The notes: a model not told the origin generated them from the letters alone. A stretch of DNA of 64,000 nt from Candidatus Sulfopaludibacter sp. (GCA_031292755.1 JARLGM010000006.1:1-64000), one strand, 5' to 3'. Positions 35,099-44,733 are shown, counted from the first letter of the stretch. A program made the numbers and translations.

Positions 35099-36073
35099 AT
35101 GGCCGCCCGGCTCAATCCCGCCCTGATGGGCACGCCACAGATTGTGGATCTGCGGAGTGTGAGTGCTCTTGAACTGGAGCCTGTACTACAAGAAGAGACC
35201 GCCGCATGGCGGAACGAACTGGATTGGGACTTCGACAAGTCCGCCGACCTGGTTCGCCGCTTCGTGGATCTGCGCGCGCTCAACGGCGCCGCCCTGGTAG
35301 AGCGCGGCGAAGTTACCGGGTACCTCTACTACGTGCTGGAAGAGGGCAAGGGCCTGGTGGGAGACCTCTACGTGCGTCATGCGGTGCGCACGCGCGACCG
35401 CGAGAACCTGCTGCTCGAATCCGCCATGGACGCCATCGCCTGCAATACGCACGTGCATCGCGTGGAATCGCAATTGATGATGCTCAGCTACGACCCGCAC
35501 CGCGTGCTGCCGCGCGGCGACGGGGCGGCCATCTTCGACCGCAACTTCATGCGCGTTGCCCTGCCCGATGCCAGCCTGGCCGAAGGCCGCGTGCGCCGCC
35601 CCATGTATATCGAGCGGTGGAGCGACCTCTACCAGGACGATGCCGCGCAGTTGATCGCCAAAGCCTACGCCGGACACGTGGACAGCCGCATCAACGATCA
35701 GTACCGCAGCACCATGGGCGCGCGCCGCTTCCTGCACAACATCGTGGAATACCCGGGATGCGGCACCTTCTTCCGAACCGCGTCTTATGCCGCTTTCGAG
35801 GCCTCCACCGGCCGCATCTGCGGCATCTCTCTGGCCAGTCTGGTATCGCAGGATTGCGGGCACATCACCCAGATCTGCGTTTCCCCGCAGGCGCGCGGTA
35901 CGGGCATTGGCCACGCCCTGCTGCGGCGTTCCCTGATGACTCTGCGCGAAGTGGGGTGCCGGGCGGCCAGTCTCACGGTGACCAGTTGCAACGAAGATGC
36001 CGTGGCTTTGTACCAGCGGGTCGGCTTCCAGACCATTCGCAAGTTCTCCGCCTTCGCCTGGCAAGCTCTATAG
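35099..36073 (+). CDS. protein with two GNAT-like domains
   Basis: 324 residues from the ATG at 35099, 11 bp after the M49 gene. The C-terminal domain is a clear GNAT acetyltransferase: HITQICVSPQARGTGIGHAL is the acetyl-CoA binding strand-loop, followed by NEDAVALYQRVGF. The N-terminal half also has GNAT-like strand pattern (GYLYYVLEEGKGLVGDLYV) but a poor pyrophosphate loop, so it is probably degenerate. Substrate unknown. A candidate TACAAT lies at 35080-35085. Its TAG stop and that of the convergent permease gene are joined in CTATAG. Confidence 0.82.
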   Translation: MAARLNPALMGTPQIVDLRSVSALELEPVLQEETAAWRNELDWDFDKSADLVRRFVDLRALNGAALVERGEVTGYLYYVLEEGKGLVGDLYVRHAVRTRDRENLLLESAMDAIACNTHVHRVESQLMMLSYDPHRVLPRGDGAAIFDRNFMRVALPDASLAEGRVRRPMYIERWSDLYQDDAAQLIAKAYAGHVDSRINDQYRSTMGARRFLHNIVEYPGCGTFFRTASYAAFEASTGRICGISLASLVSQDCGHITQICVSPQARGTGIGHALLRRSLMTLREVGCRAASLTVTSCNEDAVALYQRVGFQTIRKFSAFAWQAL

Positions 36074-38413
36074 GACGCTCAGGGCGGTCGCGGGGTCTAC
36101 GGAGGCCGCGCGGCGGGCCGGGAGCCATGCGGAGAGAAACGTCAGGACGAACAGGAACGCCGCGGCGCCGGCAATCGACACGGGGTCGGTGGGCGATAGC
36201 TGGTAAACGAAGCTCTTCATCAGTTTCGCGAACGCCAGCAAGAGAGCCACGCCCGCCGCCATTCCAGGGACCATCAGCCGGAAGGCTTCGCGGAGAATCA
36301 TTCTCACCAACTCTCCGGGCGCGGCTCCAATGGCCGCGCGCACGCCGAACTCGCGCAAGCGCGCGTTTACCGATTGCGCCAGCAGTGCGTAAATTCCGGC
36401 CGCGATGAGGAACGCTGCCATGCCTGCGAAAAGGGCCAGCAGGACCAGCGCGAACCGGCGGCGGGCGAGCGACTCGGAAACATTCTGCTCCAGCGGTTGG
36501 ATGCTGGTGATCGGTAACGAGGGGTCGATGCCGTGAATCGCATCGCGCAACTCCGTAGCATACGCGCCCGGACCGGCCATTTTCACCAGCAACGTCATCA
36601 CCGGCGTGGCGCCGATTCCATACATCGTGGGCTCCACTTCCTGGTCCAGGCCCAAATCGCGCACGTCGCCGGCAACCCCCACGATCTCAACGGCGGTCTG
36701 CCGCGGATCCATCACGCCCAGGATCAGGCGCTTTCCCACCGCGTCCCGGTGCGGGAAGAAACGGCGGGCCAGCGTCTCGTTGACCAGAATCCGCGGCTGA
36801 TTGCGGTCGGCTTCGGTCAGCCGGCGGCCGCTCTTAAGGGGAATCGCGAGCACGCTGAAGAACTCCGGGCTGGCCCAACGGTTTTGCGCCACCGGATAGC
36901 TGCCGGGGTCGAAGCTCCTGCCCTCCAGCCCGAAGCGGGTGGCGAAGCGGCTGCGCTCTGTGGCCAGCAGGCTCATGGGCGCCGAGTTCACCAGGGCCGC
37001 ATCCGCTACTCCGGGAGTTCGAAGCAGCGCGGAGCGCCACTGGGCGGTGCCCAAAGGCAGGTTCGGAACAGTCCACACTCCCGCGGCGCGGAAGCCCGGA
37101 TCCTCGCGCAGCAGTGCCGCAAAGCTGCGGGTGAGGAGCGCGACTCCGGCCAGGACCAGCAGGGCCATGGCCACCTGGCCGGCCATCAGAGCCGCGCTGA
37201 TGCGCGAGCGCCCGCGCGTGACCGACCGGCCAGCGTCCCCCAGAGTCATGCGAGCGCGCATTACCTGCCAGCAGGCGGGCAAGGCAAACAGCAAACCGCC
37301 GGTCAGCGAAATGGCCGCCGCGAACAGCCACACGGGCGCCGCAAATCCCGTCCACTCCGCGCGGCCGATCTGGCTCGCCGCCAGTTTGCTCAGCAGTTGA
37401 CTCGTCCAGATGGCGGAGATCATACCGGCCGCGCCTCCCACGGCAGCCACCAGCAGAGCCTCCCTCGCCACCTGCCCCATCAGTTGCCAGGGCCTTGCAC
37501 CCAAGGCCACGCGAATGCTCATTTCCTGCCGCCGCTCGATGACACGGGCCAGGAAAAGATGCGCCAGGTTGGCGCATGCCATCAGCAGGATCAGCCCAAC
37601 CGCGGCCCATGCCAGCAACAGCGATGGCCGCACCGCGCCGGTGGTCTGCCGGGCCAGTGGAATCACGAACGCCCCGATGGTTCGGTTGGTATCCGGATGC
37701 GCCTGCTCCAGCCGCCGCGCGATGGCCTGCATTTCGGCTTGCGCCTGTTCCGGCCGCACGCCGGGCCCGAGCCGCGCAATCACTTCGAGCGGGTGGAATT
37801 TCCGGCGAGTGGCGAGGCCGGGTTCGATCAGGGAGAGCGGAATCCACAAATCGGCCCATTCCGGAAACGCCTGCCGCCGCGGCACGATTCCGAGCACGGC
37901 AAAGGACTGCGCGTCCAGCCGGATTTGCCGGCCGACAACGGCGGGATCCGCGCCGAATTTGCGCCGCCAGAGCGATTCGCTGATCAGCGCGACGTTCTGC
38001 TTCGCGCGTTCTTCGGCATCGGTGAAGGCGCGGCCTGCCAGCGGCCGGATTCCCATCATCGGAAACAGGTTGCTGCCCGCCATGGTGGCGTGAACGATCT
38101 CCGGTTCCCCCTGCCCCAGTAGCGTGCCGGTATTCATGGCCGAAAGGGTGTAAGCCGCGAGCTGTTCGAAGCTGCGCGCCTGGGTGCGCCAGTCTTGAAA
38201 ATCCGGAACGGTTACCTGCAGTTGCGGGAGAGCCGGATGCGTTTCCCAGATTTGCACCAGCTTGCCGGGATCACGAAACGGCAGTGGTTGAATCAGAACC
38301 GTGTAGATCACGCCGAAAAGCGCGGTATTCGCTCCCACACCGAGCGCGATGGTCGCTACCGCGACGAGAGCGAACGCCGGCTTCCGCCAGAGGGAACGGA
38401 AAGCCAGTCGCAT
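36068..38413 (-). CDS. ADOP-type MacB-like ABC permease
   Basis: 781 residues, about eight membrane helices in two FtsX-like halves, each with a large periplasmic domain. The opening RLAFRSLWRKPAFALVAVAT and IALGVGANTALFGVIYTVLI is the signature of the acidobacterial duplicated orphan permeases; ERRQEMSIRVALGARPWQL and LREFGVRAAIGAAPGELVRM are the two cytoplasmic coupling elements. These genes lie away from ABC ATPases, as here, and their partners are unknown. Downstream of the POT gene by 6 bp on the same strand. Confidence 0.9.
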   Translation of the reverse strand: MRLAFRSLWRKPAFALVAVATIALGVGANTALFGVIYTVLIQPLPFRDPGKLVQIWETHPALPQLQVTVPDFQDWRTQARSFEQLAAYTLSAMNTGTLLGQGEPEIVHATMAGSNLFPMMGIRPLAGRAFTDAEERAKQNVALISESLWRRKFGADPAVVGRQIRLDAQSFAVLGIVPRRQAFPEWADLWIPLSLIEPGLATRRKFHPLEVIARLGPGVRPEQAQAEMQAIARRLEQAHPDTNRTIGAFVIPLARQTTGAVRPSLLLAWAAVGLILLMACANLAHLFLARVIERRQEMSIRVALGARPWQLMGQVAREALLVAAVGGAAGMISAIWTSQLLSKLAASQIGRAEWTGFAAPVWLFAAAISLTGGLLFALPACWQVMRARMTLGDAGRSVTRGRSRISAALMAGQVAMALLVLAGVALLTRSFAALLREDPGFRAAGVWTVPNLPLGTAQWRSALLRTPGVADAALVNSAPMSLLATERSRFATRFGLEGRSFDPGSYPVAQNRWASPEFFSVLAIPLKSGRRLTEADRNQPRILVNETLARRFFPHRDAVGKRLILGVMDPRQTAVEIVGVAGDVRDLGLDQEVEPTMYGIGATPVMTLLVKMAGPGAYATELRDAIHGIDPSLPITSIQPLEQNVSESLARRRFALVLLALFAGMAAFLIAAGIYALLAQSVNARLREFGVRAAIGAAPGELVRMILREAFRLMVPGMAAGVALLLAFAKLMKSFVYQLSPTDPVSIAGAAAFLFVLTFLSAWLPARRAASVDPATALSVL

Positions 38414-38419
38414 ATCACC

Positions 38420-39904
38420 CTACTTTACTCCCGACATCAGGCGCACAGTCGGCCGGATCATCAGCGCCATCACGATGGCGGCCCCGATGGTAAAGGCCGC
38501 CACCGAACCGAACAGCGTTTGGATCGGCATGGAACTATACAGCGATGCGGCCTTGCCGGCCATCCAGTTGCCAATGCTGGTGGAGAGGAACCAGATCCCC
38601 ATCATAAAACCGGCCGCGCGATCCGGCGCGAGCTTGGTCATGGCGCTCAAACCCACCGGGCTCAGGCAAAGCTCGCCCATGGTTTGCAGGAAATACGTGC
38701 TCACCAGCCACCATTGGGAAACTTGCGCCCCGTGCGCGGACACCAAAGCCGGCGGCACCAGGATGGCGAACGCCAGCCCCGCGAACAGCAGCCCGAGTGC
38801 GAACTTGGCGGGGCTCGAAGGCTCGCGCCGCTTGAGCGCCAGCCACAGCCAGGCGTAGACCGGGGCGAACGCAATCACGAAGACCGGCTGCACCGTCTGG
38901 AACCAGCTCGCCGGATAATCATAGCCGAACATGCTGCGGTGGGTACTGCGCTCGGCGAACAGGCTCAGGGAAGAACCGGCCTGCTCGAAGGAGGCCCAAA
39001 ATAATGCGGACGCCACGAACAGCACCAGGACCGCCGCCGACCGTTTCCGCTCCACCGGCGTCCAGCCGGGCAGAAACAGCAGCCAGGAAAACACCACCAC
39101 CACCACCCCGCACAGCGCCCATCCTTCGGCATCGGCGATGGCTTCGGCGGTCATCTGGAACACGCCCAGAATCCCCAGCAGAGCGAGCAGGACCAACACG
39201 CCGAGCGCACTGCCTACCGCCACAATGGCATTCCGTTTCTGCCGCCGGTCGGCCTCCGGATCGCCGGTGCTGGGCAGATGCAGTCCCGCCGAGCCCAGAT
39301 GTTTTCCGCCGAGCACGTACTGAATCACGCCGGCCAGCATCCCGGCTCCCGCGATTCCGAAGCCCCATCGCCAGCCATAGGTGTGGCCCACCCAGCCGCA
39401 GATCAACGGCGAGATGAGCGCGCCGATATTGATGCCCATATAAAAGATGGAAAAGCCGGAGTCGCGGCGCGCGTCGTCCTTCCCGTACAGTTGCCCGACA
39501 ATCACGCTCACGTTGCCCTTCAGCATCCCGGTGCCCATCATCAGGAGCGCCAGTCCCACGTAAAAAAACGGAAGGCCGGGCGTCGCCAGGCAGAACTCGC
39601 CCACCGAGATGAGAATGCCGCCGATGAGCACAGCGCGCCGGCGTCCGGTGATGCGGTCGGCCACCCAGCCGCCGCCCAGGCAGAGCAGGTACACCATCGA
39701 CGTGTAGAGCCCGTAGACGGCCCCGGCTTTGGAGTCGGCGAACCCCAAACCTCCCTTGGCGATGGTATCCGTCAGGAAGTAGATCAGGATGGCGCGCATC
39801 CCGTAGTAGCTGAAGCGTTCCCACATTTCAGTGAAGAACAGTGTGGCGAGGCCGCGCGGATGGCCGAAAAAACTCCGGTCGAGGTGAACGTCGCTGGGTG
39901 CCAT
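38420..39904 (-). CDS. POT/PTR family proton-coupled oligopeptide transporter
   Basis: 494 residues, 12-14 membrane helices of the major facilitator fold. The family motif ExxERFxYY is present in TEMWERFSYYGMRAIL, and GGWVADRITGRRRAVLIGG is the loop between helices 2 and 3. Imports di- and tripeptides with protons; fits with the S9 and M49 peptidases a few kb away. ATG at 39904 preferred; an upstream TTG at 39910 is less likely. Directly followed by the ADOP permease. Confidence 0.93.
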   Translation of the reverse strand: MAPSDVHLDRSFFGHPRGLATLFFTEMWERFSYYGMRAILIYFLTDTIAKGGLGFADSKAGAVYGLYTSMVYLLCLGGGWVADRITGRRRAVLIGGILISVGEFCLATPGLPFFYVGLALLMMGTGMLKGNVSVIVGQLYGKDDARRDSGFSIFYMGINIGALISPLICGWVGHTYGWRWGFGIAGAGMLAGVIQYVLGGKHLGSAGLHLPSTGDPEADRRQKRNAIVAVGSALGVLVLLALLGILGVFQMTAEAIADAEGWALCGVVVVVFSWLLFLPGWTPVERKRSAAVLVLFVASALFWASFEQAGSSLSLFAERSTHRSMFGYDYPASWFQTVQPVFVIAFAPVYAWLWLALKRREPSSPAKFALGLLFAGLAFAILVPPALVSAHGAQVSQWWLVSTYFLQTMGELCLSPVGLSAMTKLAPDRAAGFMMGIWFLSTSIGNWMAGKAASLYSSMPIQTLFGSVAAFTIGAAIVMALMIRPTVRLMSGVK

Positions 39905-39966
39905 AGGCAACGCCAGTGTATACGGTAGCGGGGGTTGGTAGCAACGAGGGGTGGAGCTTGTATTAA

Positions 39967-39972
39967 TATAAT
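39967..39972 (+). promoter_or_regulatory. TATAAT box for the TIGR03435 gene
   Basis: A perfect TATAAT in an AT-rich stretch, ending 13 nt before the ATG at 39986; predicted leader about 6 nt. No matching -35 at the right distance. Confidence 0.5.
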
Positions 39973-39985
39973 TTCAGATCTTTAA

Positions 39986-40780
39986 ATGATAAAACTCCTT
40001 GCACTCGCCGCCGCACTGATGGCGGGCGCGGCATTTGGTCAGGCCGCGTCCCCCCTCTCTTTCGAAGTTGCCTCGGTCAAACCCGCGGCGCCCTGCTGTG
40101 CGCCTGGCCAATGGCGCGAAAGCAAGGCCGGCGACGATCGGATCGATTTTCGCTACGTCACCTTGCGGTACTGCCTTGCCTTTGCCTATCAGGTCAAGGA
40201 ATACCAGGTCTCGGGACCCTCCTGGCTCGGCGAACTGCGATACGATCTCGTGGCCAAGGGGCCGGAAGGAACGCGGCGCGAACAACTCCCGGAAATGATG
40301 CAAACGCTGCTGCGCGAGCGTTTCAAAGTCGAGATTCACCACGAGAAAAAGGATTTCAATGTGTTCGCCTTGTTGCTCGGCAACAACGGGCCGAAGCTCA
40401 AGCCTTCGCCGGAGGAACCGGCAGGAGTGGAGGGCGCACACTTTGGAATGAGTATGTCCGGTGCCGGCGTCGGGCGCATGGAGGTCAAGCGCGGGGATAT
40501 GACGGCGCTTGCCAATTCGCTGCCCCGCCTGGTCGGACGTCCAGTGGTGAACCTCACCGGGCTGGAAGGCCGGTACGATTTCGAGCTGGAGTTTTCCCCG
40601 GAAGACGTGCACGGCATGCTTGCGCCCCCGAATTCAGCGGACGGGACGCCGGCGGCTCCCCAACCCGGCGCCTCGATTTTCAATTCAATTCAGCGAATCG
40701 GCCTGAAGTTGGAGGCGCAGAAGCGTCCGCTGGATGCGATTGCGGTGGATCGCGCCGAAAAAACCGCTACCGGGAACTGA
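39986..40780 (+). CDS. TIGR03435 family protein
   Basis: 264 residues with a signal peptide (KLLALAAALMAGAAFG). The core SFEVASVKP, then YVTLRYCLAFAYQVKEYQVS and YDLVAKGPEG, with the closing LTGLEGRYDFELEFSPED, is the TIGR03435 pattern, an exported family heavily expanded in Solibacter and relatives. Function unknown. The tail KLEAQKRPLDAIAVDRAEK is typical. The 220 bp following it (40781-41000) contains no gene I can support. Confidence 0.92.
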   Translation: MIKLLALAAALMAGAAFGQAASPLSFEVASVKPAAPCCAPGQWRESKAGDDRIDFRYVTLRYCLAFAYQVKEYQVSGPSWLGELRYDLVAKGPEGTRREQLPEMMQTLLRERFKVEIHHEKKDFNVFALLLGNNGPKLKPSPEEPAGVEGAHFGMSMSGAGVGRMEVKRGDMTALANSLPRLVGRPVVNLTGLEGRYDFELEFSPEDVHGMLAPPNSADGTPAAPQPGASIFNSIQRIGLKLEAQKRPLDAIAVDRAEKTATGN

Positions 40781-41000
40781 GGTCTGCCAGCCCGGGAGTG
40801 TCTATCCTGCTGCAAGCGGAGATCTCCGGCGGGCGGCAATCGATCGGCGCATTTTCACCCCTCCAGGCTGCCTGCGAATGGATGGTAGACAACATTGGAA
40901 CAGTTGCCTTTGCGGAGGTGTCGCACGCCGGAGATTTCTGGTAGGATTCCGCTATGGAAAGGTCGGGATCGCGGATAAGTAACACGATCTAAGGCGCTTC

Positions 41001-41351
41001 ATGTCCAAATTCAACCACCTGTTCGTGGCCAAATGCCCCCAGTGCTCGCAGCGCATCGACGATGAGGCGTTCACCTGTATCAACTGCGGCAAGGGGCAGA
41101 TCTGGGCTACGTTTCCTCAGATAGACGGGGGGACGTTCCTGTTCGGCTGCCATCGCTGCGGCGACATGTACTCCTCGGTGGGGCTGTTTTGTCCCCGGTG
41201 CGGGGCCAGGATTCCGATGGACTGGGTGAGGCGGAGGCAGGCCAGCCGCACCTTCATGCGCGCGGTAGGGGCCGTAGGGATCGTAATTGTCCTGGTTATG
41301 GCCCTGATGTTCCTCATCCTCTGGTGGGCCCGCTACCGGCCGGCACGTTAA
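41001..41351 (+). CDS. double zinc-ribbon protein with C-terminal membrane helix
   Basis: 116 residues. Two Cys2-Cys2 knuckle pairs, CPQC with CINCG (residues about 12-34) and CHRCG with CPRCG (about 50-72), form two zinc ribbons, then a basic stretch VRRRQASR and one membrane helix (VGIVIVLVMALMFLILWW). Tail-anchored so that the zinc ribbons face the cytoplasm, if the positive-inside rule holds. No specific family identified. TAAGGCGC precedes the ATG. Confidence 0.78.
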   Translation: MSKFNHLFVAKCPQCSQRIDDEAFTCINCGKGQIWATFPQIDGGTFLFGCHRCGDMYSSVGLFCPRCGARIPMDWVRRRQASRTFMRAVGAVGIVIVLVMALMFLILWWARYRPAR

Positions 41352-41407
41352 ATAAGATTCATAACGCGAATGCTCCGGCGCGCATCTACCCCAGTGGAGG
41401 TTAGGAC

Positions 41408-42895
41408 ATGGCACTCCGAATGGCACGGCAGGCCGGGTTGGCGGCGGCACTCCTGGGAATCTCGTTTCTCATGCCGGCACAGGCACAGGATCCGGCGCCG
41501 GGACAGCAGGCGCCGCTGTTGGCTCCCGAGCAACTGAACGACCTGGTGGCGCCGATCGCGTTGTATCCCGATCCGCTGCTCAGCCAGGTTCTGGTAGCCA
41601 GCACCTACCCCCTTGAACTGGTGGAAGCGCAGCAGTGGCTGCAAAGAAGTCAAGGCCTGAGCGGGCAGCAGTTGACGGCGGCGGCTCGCCAGCAGAATTG
41701 GGATGCGAGTGTGCAGGCGCTGGTGGCGTTTCCGGACGTGCTCGCAAGGCTGAACCAGGACATGCAGTGGGCCACGGCTCTGGGCAATGCGTTCCTGGCA
41801 CAGCAATCCGACGTGATGGCGGCGGTGCAGCAGATGCGCGCGCGAGCGCAGGCCGATGGCCGGCTGTCCTCCACACCGCAGCAAACCGTGACTACCGAGA
41901 CGCAAAACGGGCAGGCGGCAATTGAAATTGCGCCGGCCAATCCACAGGTGATCTATGTGCCCACGTACGATCCGTCGTACGTGTGGGGGCCGCCGGCGTA
42001 CGGGTATCCGTCGCTGTATTACGGGGGTTACGGGTTCGGGTTCGGGATGGGGATCGACATGGGATTCTGTTTTGGCGGTTGGGGCGGCTGGGGCTGGGGT
42101 GGCGGGGGTTGGGGCTGGGGCCCGAACTGGTTCGGGCGGTCGGTCTTCGTGAACGGCCCGTTTTTCCAGCGGTACGGCTTCCGCGGTGGCCAGTGGGCAG
42201 GCGGATATGGCGGTTATGGCGGCCGCTCGATGTGGCAGCACGACCCGATGCACCGGCTGGGAGTGTCGTACCCGAACCGCCAGTTGGCGGGACGGTATCA
42301 GGCGGCGTCGCTGGCTTCGCGGGCATCGATGACACGGTCCGGCGGCTTCAATTCCAGCGGTGGGAACCGGTCCGGGTCGGGATACGGAAACAGGCCGGGC
42401 GCGCAGAGTTCGACGCAGTGGCAGCATTTCGGAGGCGGTCAGGCGGCGGGGCAACGGTCCGCGGCTCCGGCCAACCAATTGCAAGGAAGACAGGGGAATC
42501 AGGGTTCGGGGCAGCGCTCGACGCAGGGGCAGCATTTCGGAAGCGGCCAGACGGCGGGGCAGCGGTCCGCGGCTCCGGCGCAGCAGTTCCAGGGCGGCCA
42601 GCGATATCAGGCTCCGGCGCAACGGTCCTCGGCTCCGGCGCAGAACTTCCAGGGCGGCCAGCGGTATTCGGCTCCGGCACAACGGTACTCGGCTCCGGCA
42701 CAGAACTTCCAGGGCGGCCAGCGGTATTCGGCTCCGGCGCAACGGTCCTCGGCTCCGGCACGGAACTACCAGTCCGCCCCTCGGGCCTCGGCGCCCAGCT
42801 CCAGCGGCGGCGGCCGGAGTTTCGGCGGCGGTAACACGGGCGGCGGGCACACCGGCGGCGGATCGTCAGCAGGTGGCGGCGGTCACCGGCGATAA
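41408..42895 (+). CDS. DUF3300 exported low-complexity protein
   Basis: 495 residues with a signal peptide (residues about 1-26). Residues about 38-175 are the DUF3300 domain (LNDLVAPIALYPDPLLSQVL, ALVAFPDVLARLNQDMQW). Then VIYVPTYDPSYVWGPP opens an extremely Gly/Tyr/Trp-rich stretch, and the last about 200 residues are Gln/Ser/Gly/Ala repeats, including a 20-residue unit APAQNFQGGQRYSAPAQRYS in three near-identical copies. Role unknown; the tail looks disordered and surface-exposed. GGAGG lies 7 nt before the start. Confidence 0.85.
   Translation: MALRMARQAGLAAALLGISFLMPAQAQDPAPGQQAPLLAPEQLNDLVAPIALYPDPLLSQVLVASTYPLELVEAQQWLQRSQGLSGQQLTAAARQQNWDASVQALVAFPDVLARLNQDMQWATALGNAFLAQQSDVMAAVQQMRARAQADGRLSSTPQQTVTTETQNGQAAIEIAPANPQVIYVPTYDPSYVWGPPAYGYPSLYYGGYGFGFGMGIDMGFCFGGWGGWGWGGGGWGWGPNWFGRSVFVNGPFFQRYGFRGGQWAGGYGGYGGRSMWQHDPMHRLGVSYPNRQLAGRYQAASLASRASMTRSGGFNSSGGNRSGSGYGNRPGAQSSTQWQHFGGGQAAGQRSAAPANQLQGRQGNQGSGQRSTQGQHFGSGQTAGQRSAAPAQQFQGGQRYQAPAQRSSAPAQNFQGGQRYSAPAQRYSAPAQNFQGGQRYSAPAQRSSAPARNYQSAPRASAPSSSGGGRSFGGGNTGGGHTGGGSSAGGGGHRR
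42572..42751 (+). repeat. three tandem 60-bp units within the DUF3300 gene
   Basis: Three head-to-tail 60-bp copies differing at only a few bases, encoding 20-residue units. Upstream, two more diverged QHFGxGQxAGQRSAAPA-type repeats (about 42410-42570) are visible. Coding, so not a CRISPR array. Confidence 0.8.
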
Positions 42896-42907
42896 GGCGG
42901 CGTTACC

Positions 42908-44698
42908 CTACTTCTGGTGCGTGCGGGCCTGTTCCAGACGCGCGCGGGCCTCGGAGAAGTCGGGTTGGATGCGGAGTGCCTGAGTGAACTCCGCGGCAGC
43001 TTCCTCGAAGTGGCCTGCGCTGGCGAGGAGCGTCCCCAAATTAAAGTGGACGGTGGCGTTGCCGGGTTCCAGTTGCGCCTCGGCCCGGAACTGGACCAGC
43101 GCCTCGTCCAGGCGGCCGCGGCTGAGCAGGATGAATCCCAGGCTGTGACGTGTGGCGGCATTGCCGGGCTGCAGCCGGATGGCTTCGTAGAACTCGCTCA
43201 CCGCTTCATTGGTGCGTCCCTCGCCGATGAGCAGGCCGGCGTACGCCGCGTGGAAAGGCCCGCTCACCGGCTGGAGCGCGAGCGCCTGGCGGTATTCGCG
43301 CTCGGAATCGGCCAGCCTGCCGGCACGACGCAGAACTAACGCCAGGTTCGCGTGGGCGTCCGGATAGGCCGGCCGGATGCGGAGCGCAGCCTGAATGTGC
43401 AGCGCGGCCTGCTGATTCCGATTGTGCGTCAGGTAGTATTCGCCCAGGTTATTGTGCGCCAGGTAATTGCCGGTGGTGACATCGGCGGCGTGTTGAAATA
43501 GCGTTTCGGTGTCACGCCAGTAGCTGAGCTGGCGCCACGTGAGGACGGCGCAGACCGCCAGGACGCCGATCGCGGCAAACCTCGGGGCGTGAGACGCACC
43601 CCAAGCCAGCATGATTCCCAGCCCCACCATGGGAACGTACATGTAGCGATCCGCCGAGGATTGCGCTCCCACCTGCACCAACCCGATGACGGGAAGGAGC
43701 GTCCCCACGTACCAGAGCCATCCTACGGCCAGGTAGGGATGCGTGCGCGCCTTGCGGATCACCAGCGCCGTGATCGTGGCCAGCAGCGCCGCGGACGCCG
43801 CGACCTGCCATGCGGGCAGATCGAAGCGGTAGGGGTAGAAGACCGCCAAATCCGCTGGCCAAACGGCGCGCACCAGGTACACCGCATACGCCGCCACGGC
43901 GTTTTCCAGGCGGAATCCCAGCGGGATGTTGGAGAGCGAGCGGACGGCGTTGCCGTGTTCCTGCGCCAGAAACGTAAGTAGCACGGCGCCGGCGGACAGG
44001 ACCACCAAAGGCAGCTTCTCCCAGAGAAGGGCGCGGCGCATGGGGCGTCGCAGCGGCCAGTAATCCAGCAGCAGCAGCACGAAGGGAAGGGTGACGATCA
44101 TGCTCTTGGCCATCAGTCCGAGACAGAAGGCGAGCACGACCGGCAGATAGCGCGCGATGCTGGGGCGGCGCGCGTAATCGGCATACCAGTAAAGCGCCAG
44201 AAACCAGAAGAGGGCGCAGAGCACGTCCTTCCGTTCGGCGATCCAGGCCACGGATTCGACGTGCAGCGGGTGCAAGGCGAATAGAAAGGCGACGAACGCG
44301 CTGGGCCAGCGGGCGCCGGTGAGCCGGTGGAGCGCGGCGAAGAGCAGCAGGGCGGCAGCGGTGTGGATGACGATACTGGTGAGGTGGTGCCATCCGCCGC
44401 GCATGGCGAAGAACTGGCAATCGGTCATATGGGAGAGCCAGGTGAGCGGGAACCAGTTGGCCGCGTGGAAAGAGGTGAAGGCCCAGGCGAGGCCGTCCCA
44501 GGTCAATCCGGCGCGCACCTGGGGGTTGTTGACCACGTAGGCGGGGTCGTCGTAGTTGAGGAAATCGAAATGAATCGCCTGGCTGTAGACCGCCAGGGTC
44601 GCGGCGGCCAGCAGCAGGTAGAGGTACAGATCTACCGGGCGGCTGCGCGGTGGAGGAACGGGCTTACGGGGTTTGGCCACGGTGGAACAAACATCCAT
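42908..44698 (-). CDS. TMTC-like GT-C membrane protein with C-terminal TPRs, second copy
   Basis: 596 residues, same architecture as 12011-13813: about ten membrane helices and then about five TPR units. The diagnostic loop reads FLNYDDPAYVVNNP and the TMTC-like motif HPLHVESVAWIAERKDV is conserved. A DxD-like acidic pair and the length suggest an O-mannosyl or similar transferase with substrate-recruiting TPRs, inferred. Start at 44698 taken because the upstream extension overlaps the divergent gene's promoter. Convergent with the DUF3300 gene, 12 bp apart. Confidence 0.85.
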   Translation of the reverse strand: MDVCSTVAKPRKPVPPPRSRPVDLYLYLLLAAATLAVYSQAIHFDFLNYDDPAYVVNNPQVRAGLTWDGLAWAFTSFHAANWFPLTWLSHMTDCQFFAMRGGWHHLTSIVIHTAAALLLFAALHRLTGARWPSAFVAFLFALHPLHVESVAWIAERKDVLCALFWFLALYWYADYARRPSIARYLPVVLAFCLGLMAKSMIVTLPFVLLLLDYWPLRRPMRRALLWEKLPLVVLSAGAVLLTFLAQEHGNAVRSLSNIPLGFRLENAVAAYAVYLVRAVWPADLAVFYPYRFDLPAWQVAASAALLATITALVIRKARTHPYLAVGWLWYVGTLLPVIGLVQVGAQSSADRYMYVPMVGLGIMLAWGASHAPRFAAIGVLAVCAVLTWRQLSYWRDTETLFQHAADVTTGNYLAHNNLGEYYLTHNRNQQAALHIQAALRIRPAYPDAHANLALVLRRAGRLADSEREYRQALALQPVSGPFHAAYAGLLIGEGRTNEAVSEFYEAIRLQPGNAATRHSLGFILLSRGRLDEALVQFRAEAQLEPGNATVHFNLGTLLASAGHFEEAAAEFTQALRIQPDFSEARARLEQARTHQK

Positions 44699-44733
44699 GT
44701 TCGCATGGGCGTACACTGTCTTGGGGGTGGTGT

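Noticed and set aside
40781-41000. possible gene in the 220-bp gap after TIGR03435
   Set aside because: Only a 72-codon minus frame without ribosome site or features; nothing supportable.
42572-42751. possible CRISPR-like repeat array
   Set aside because: Three 60-bp units without spacers, in frame within the DUF3300 gene; no cas genes.
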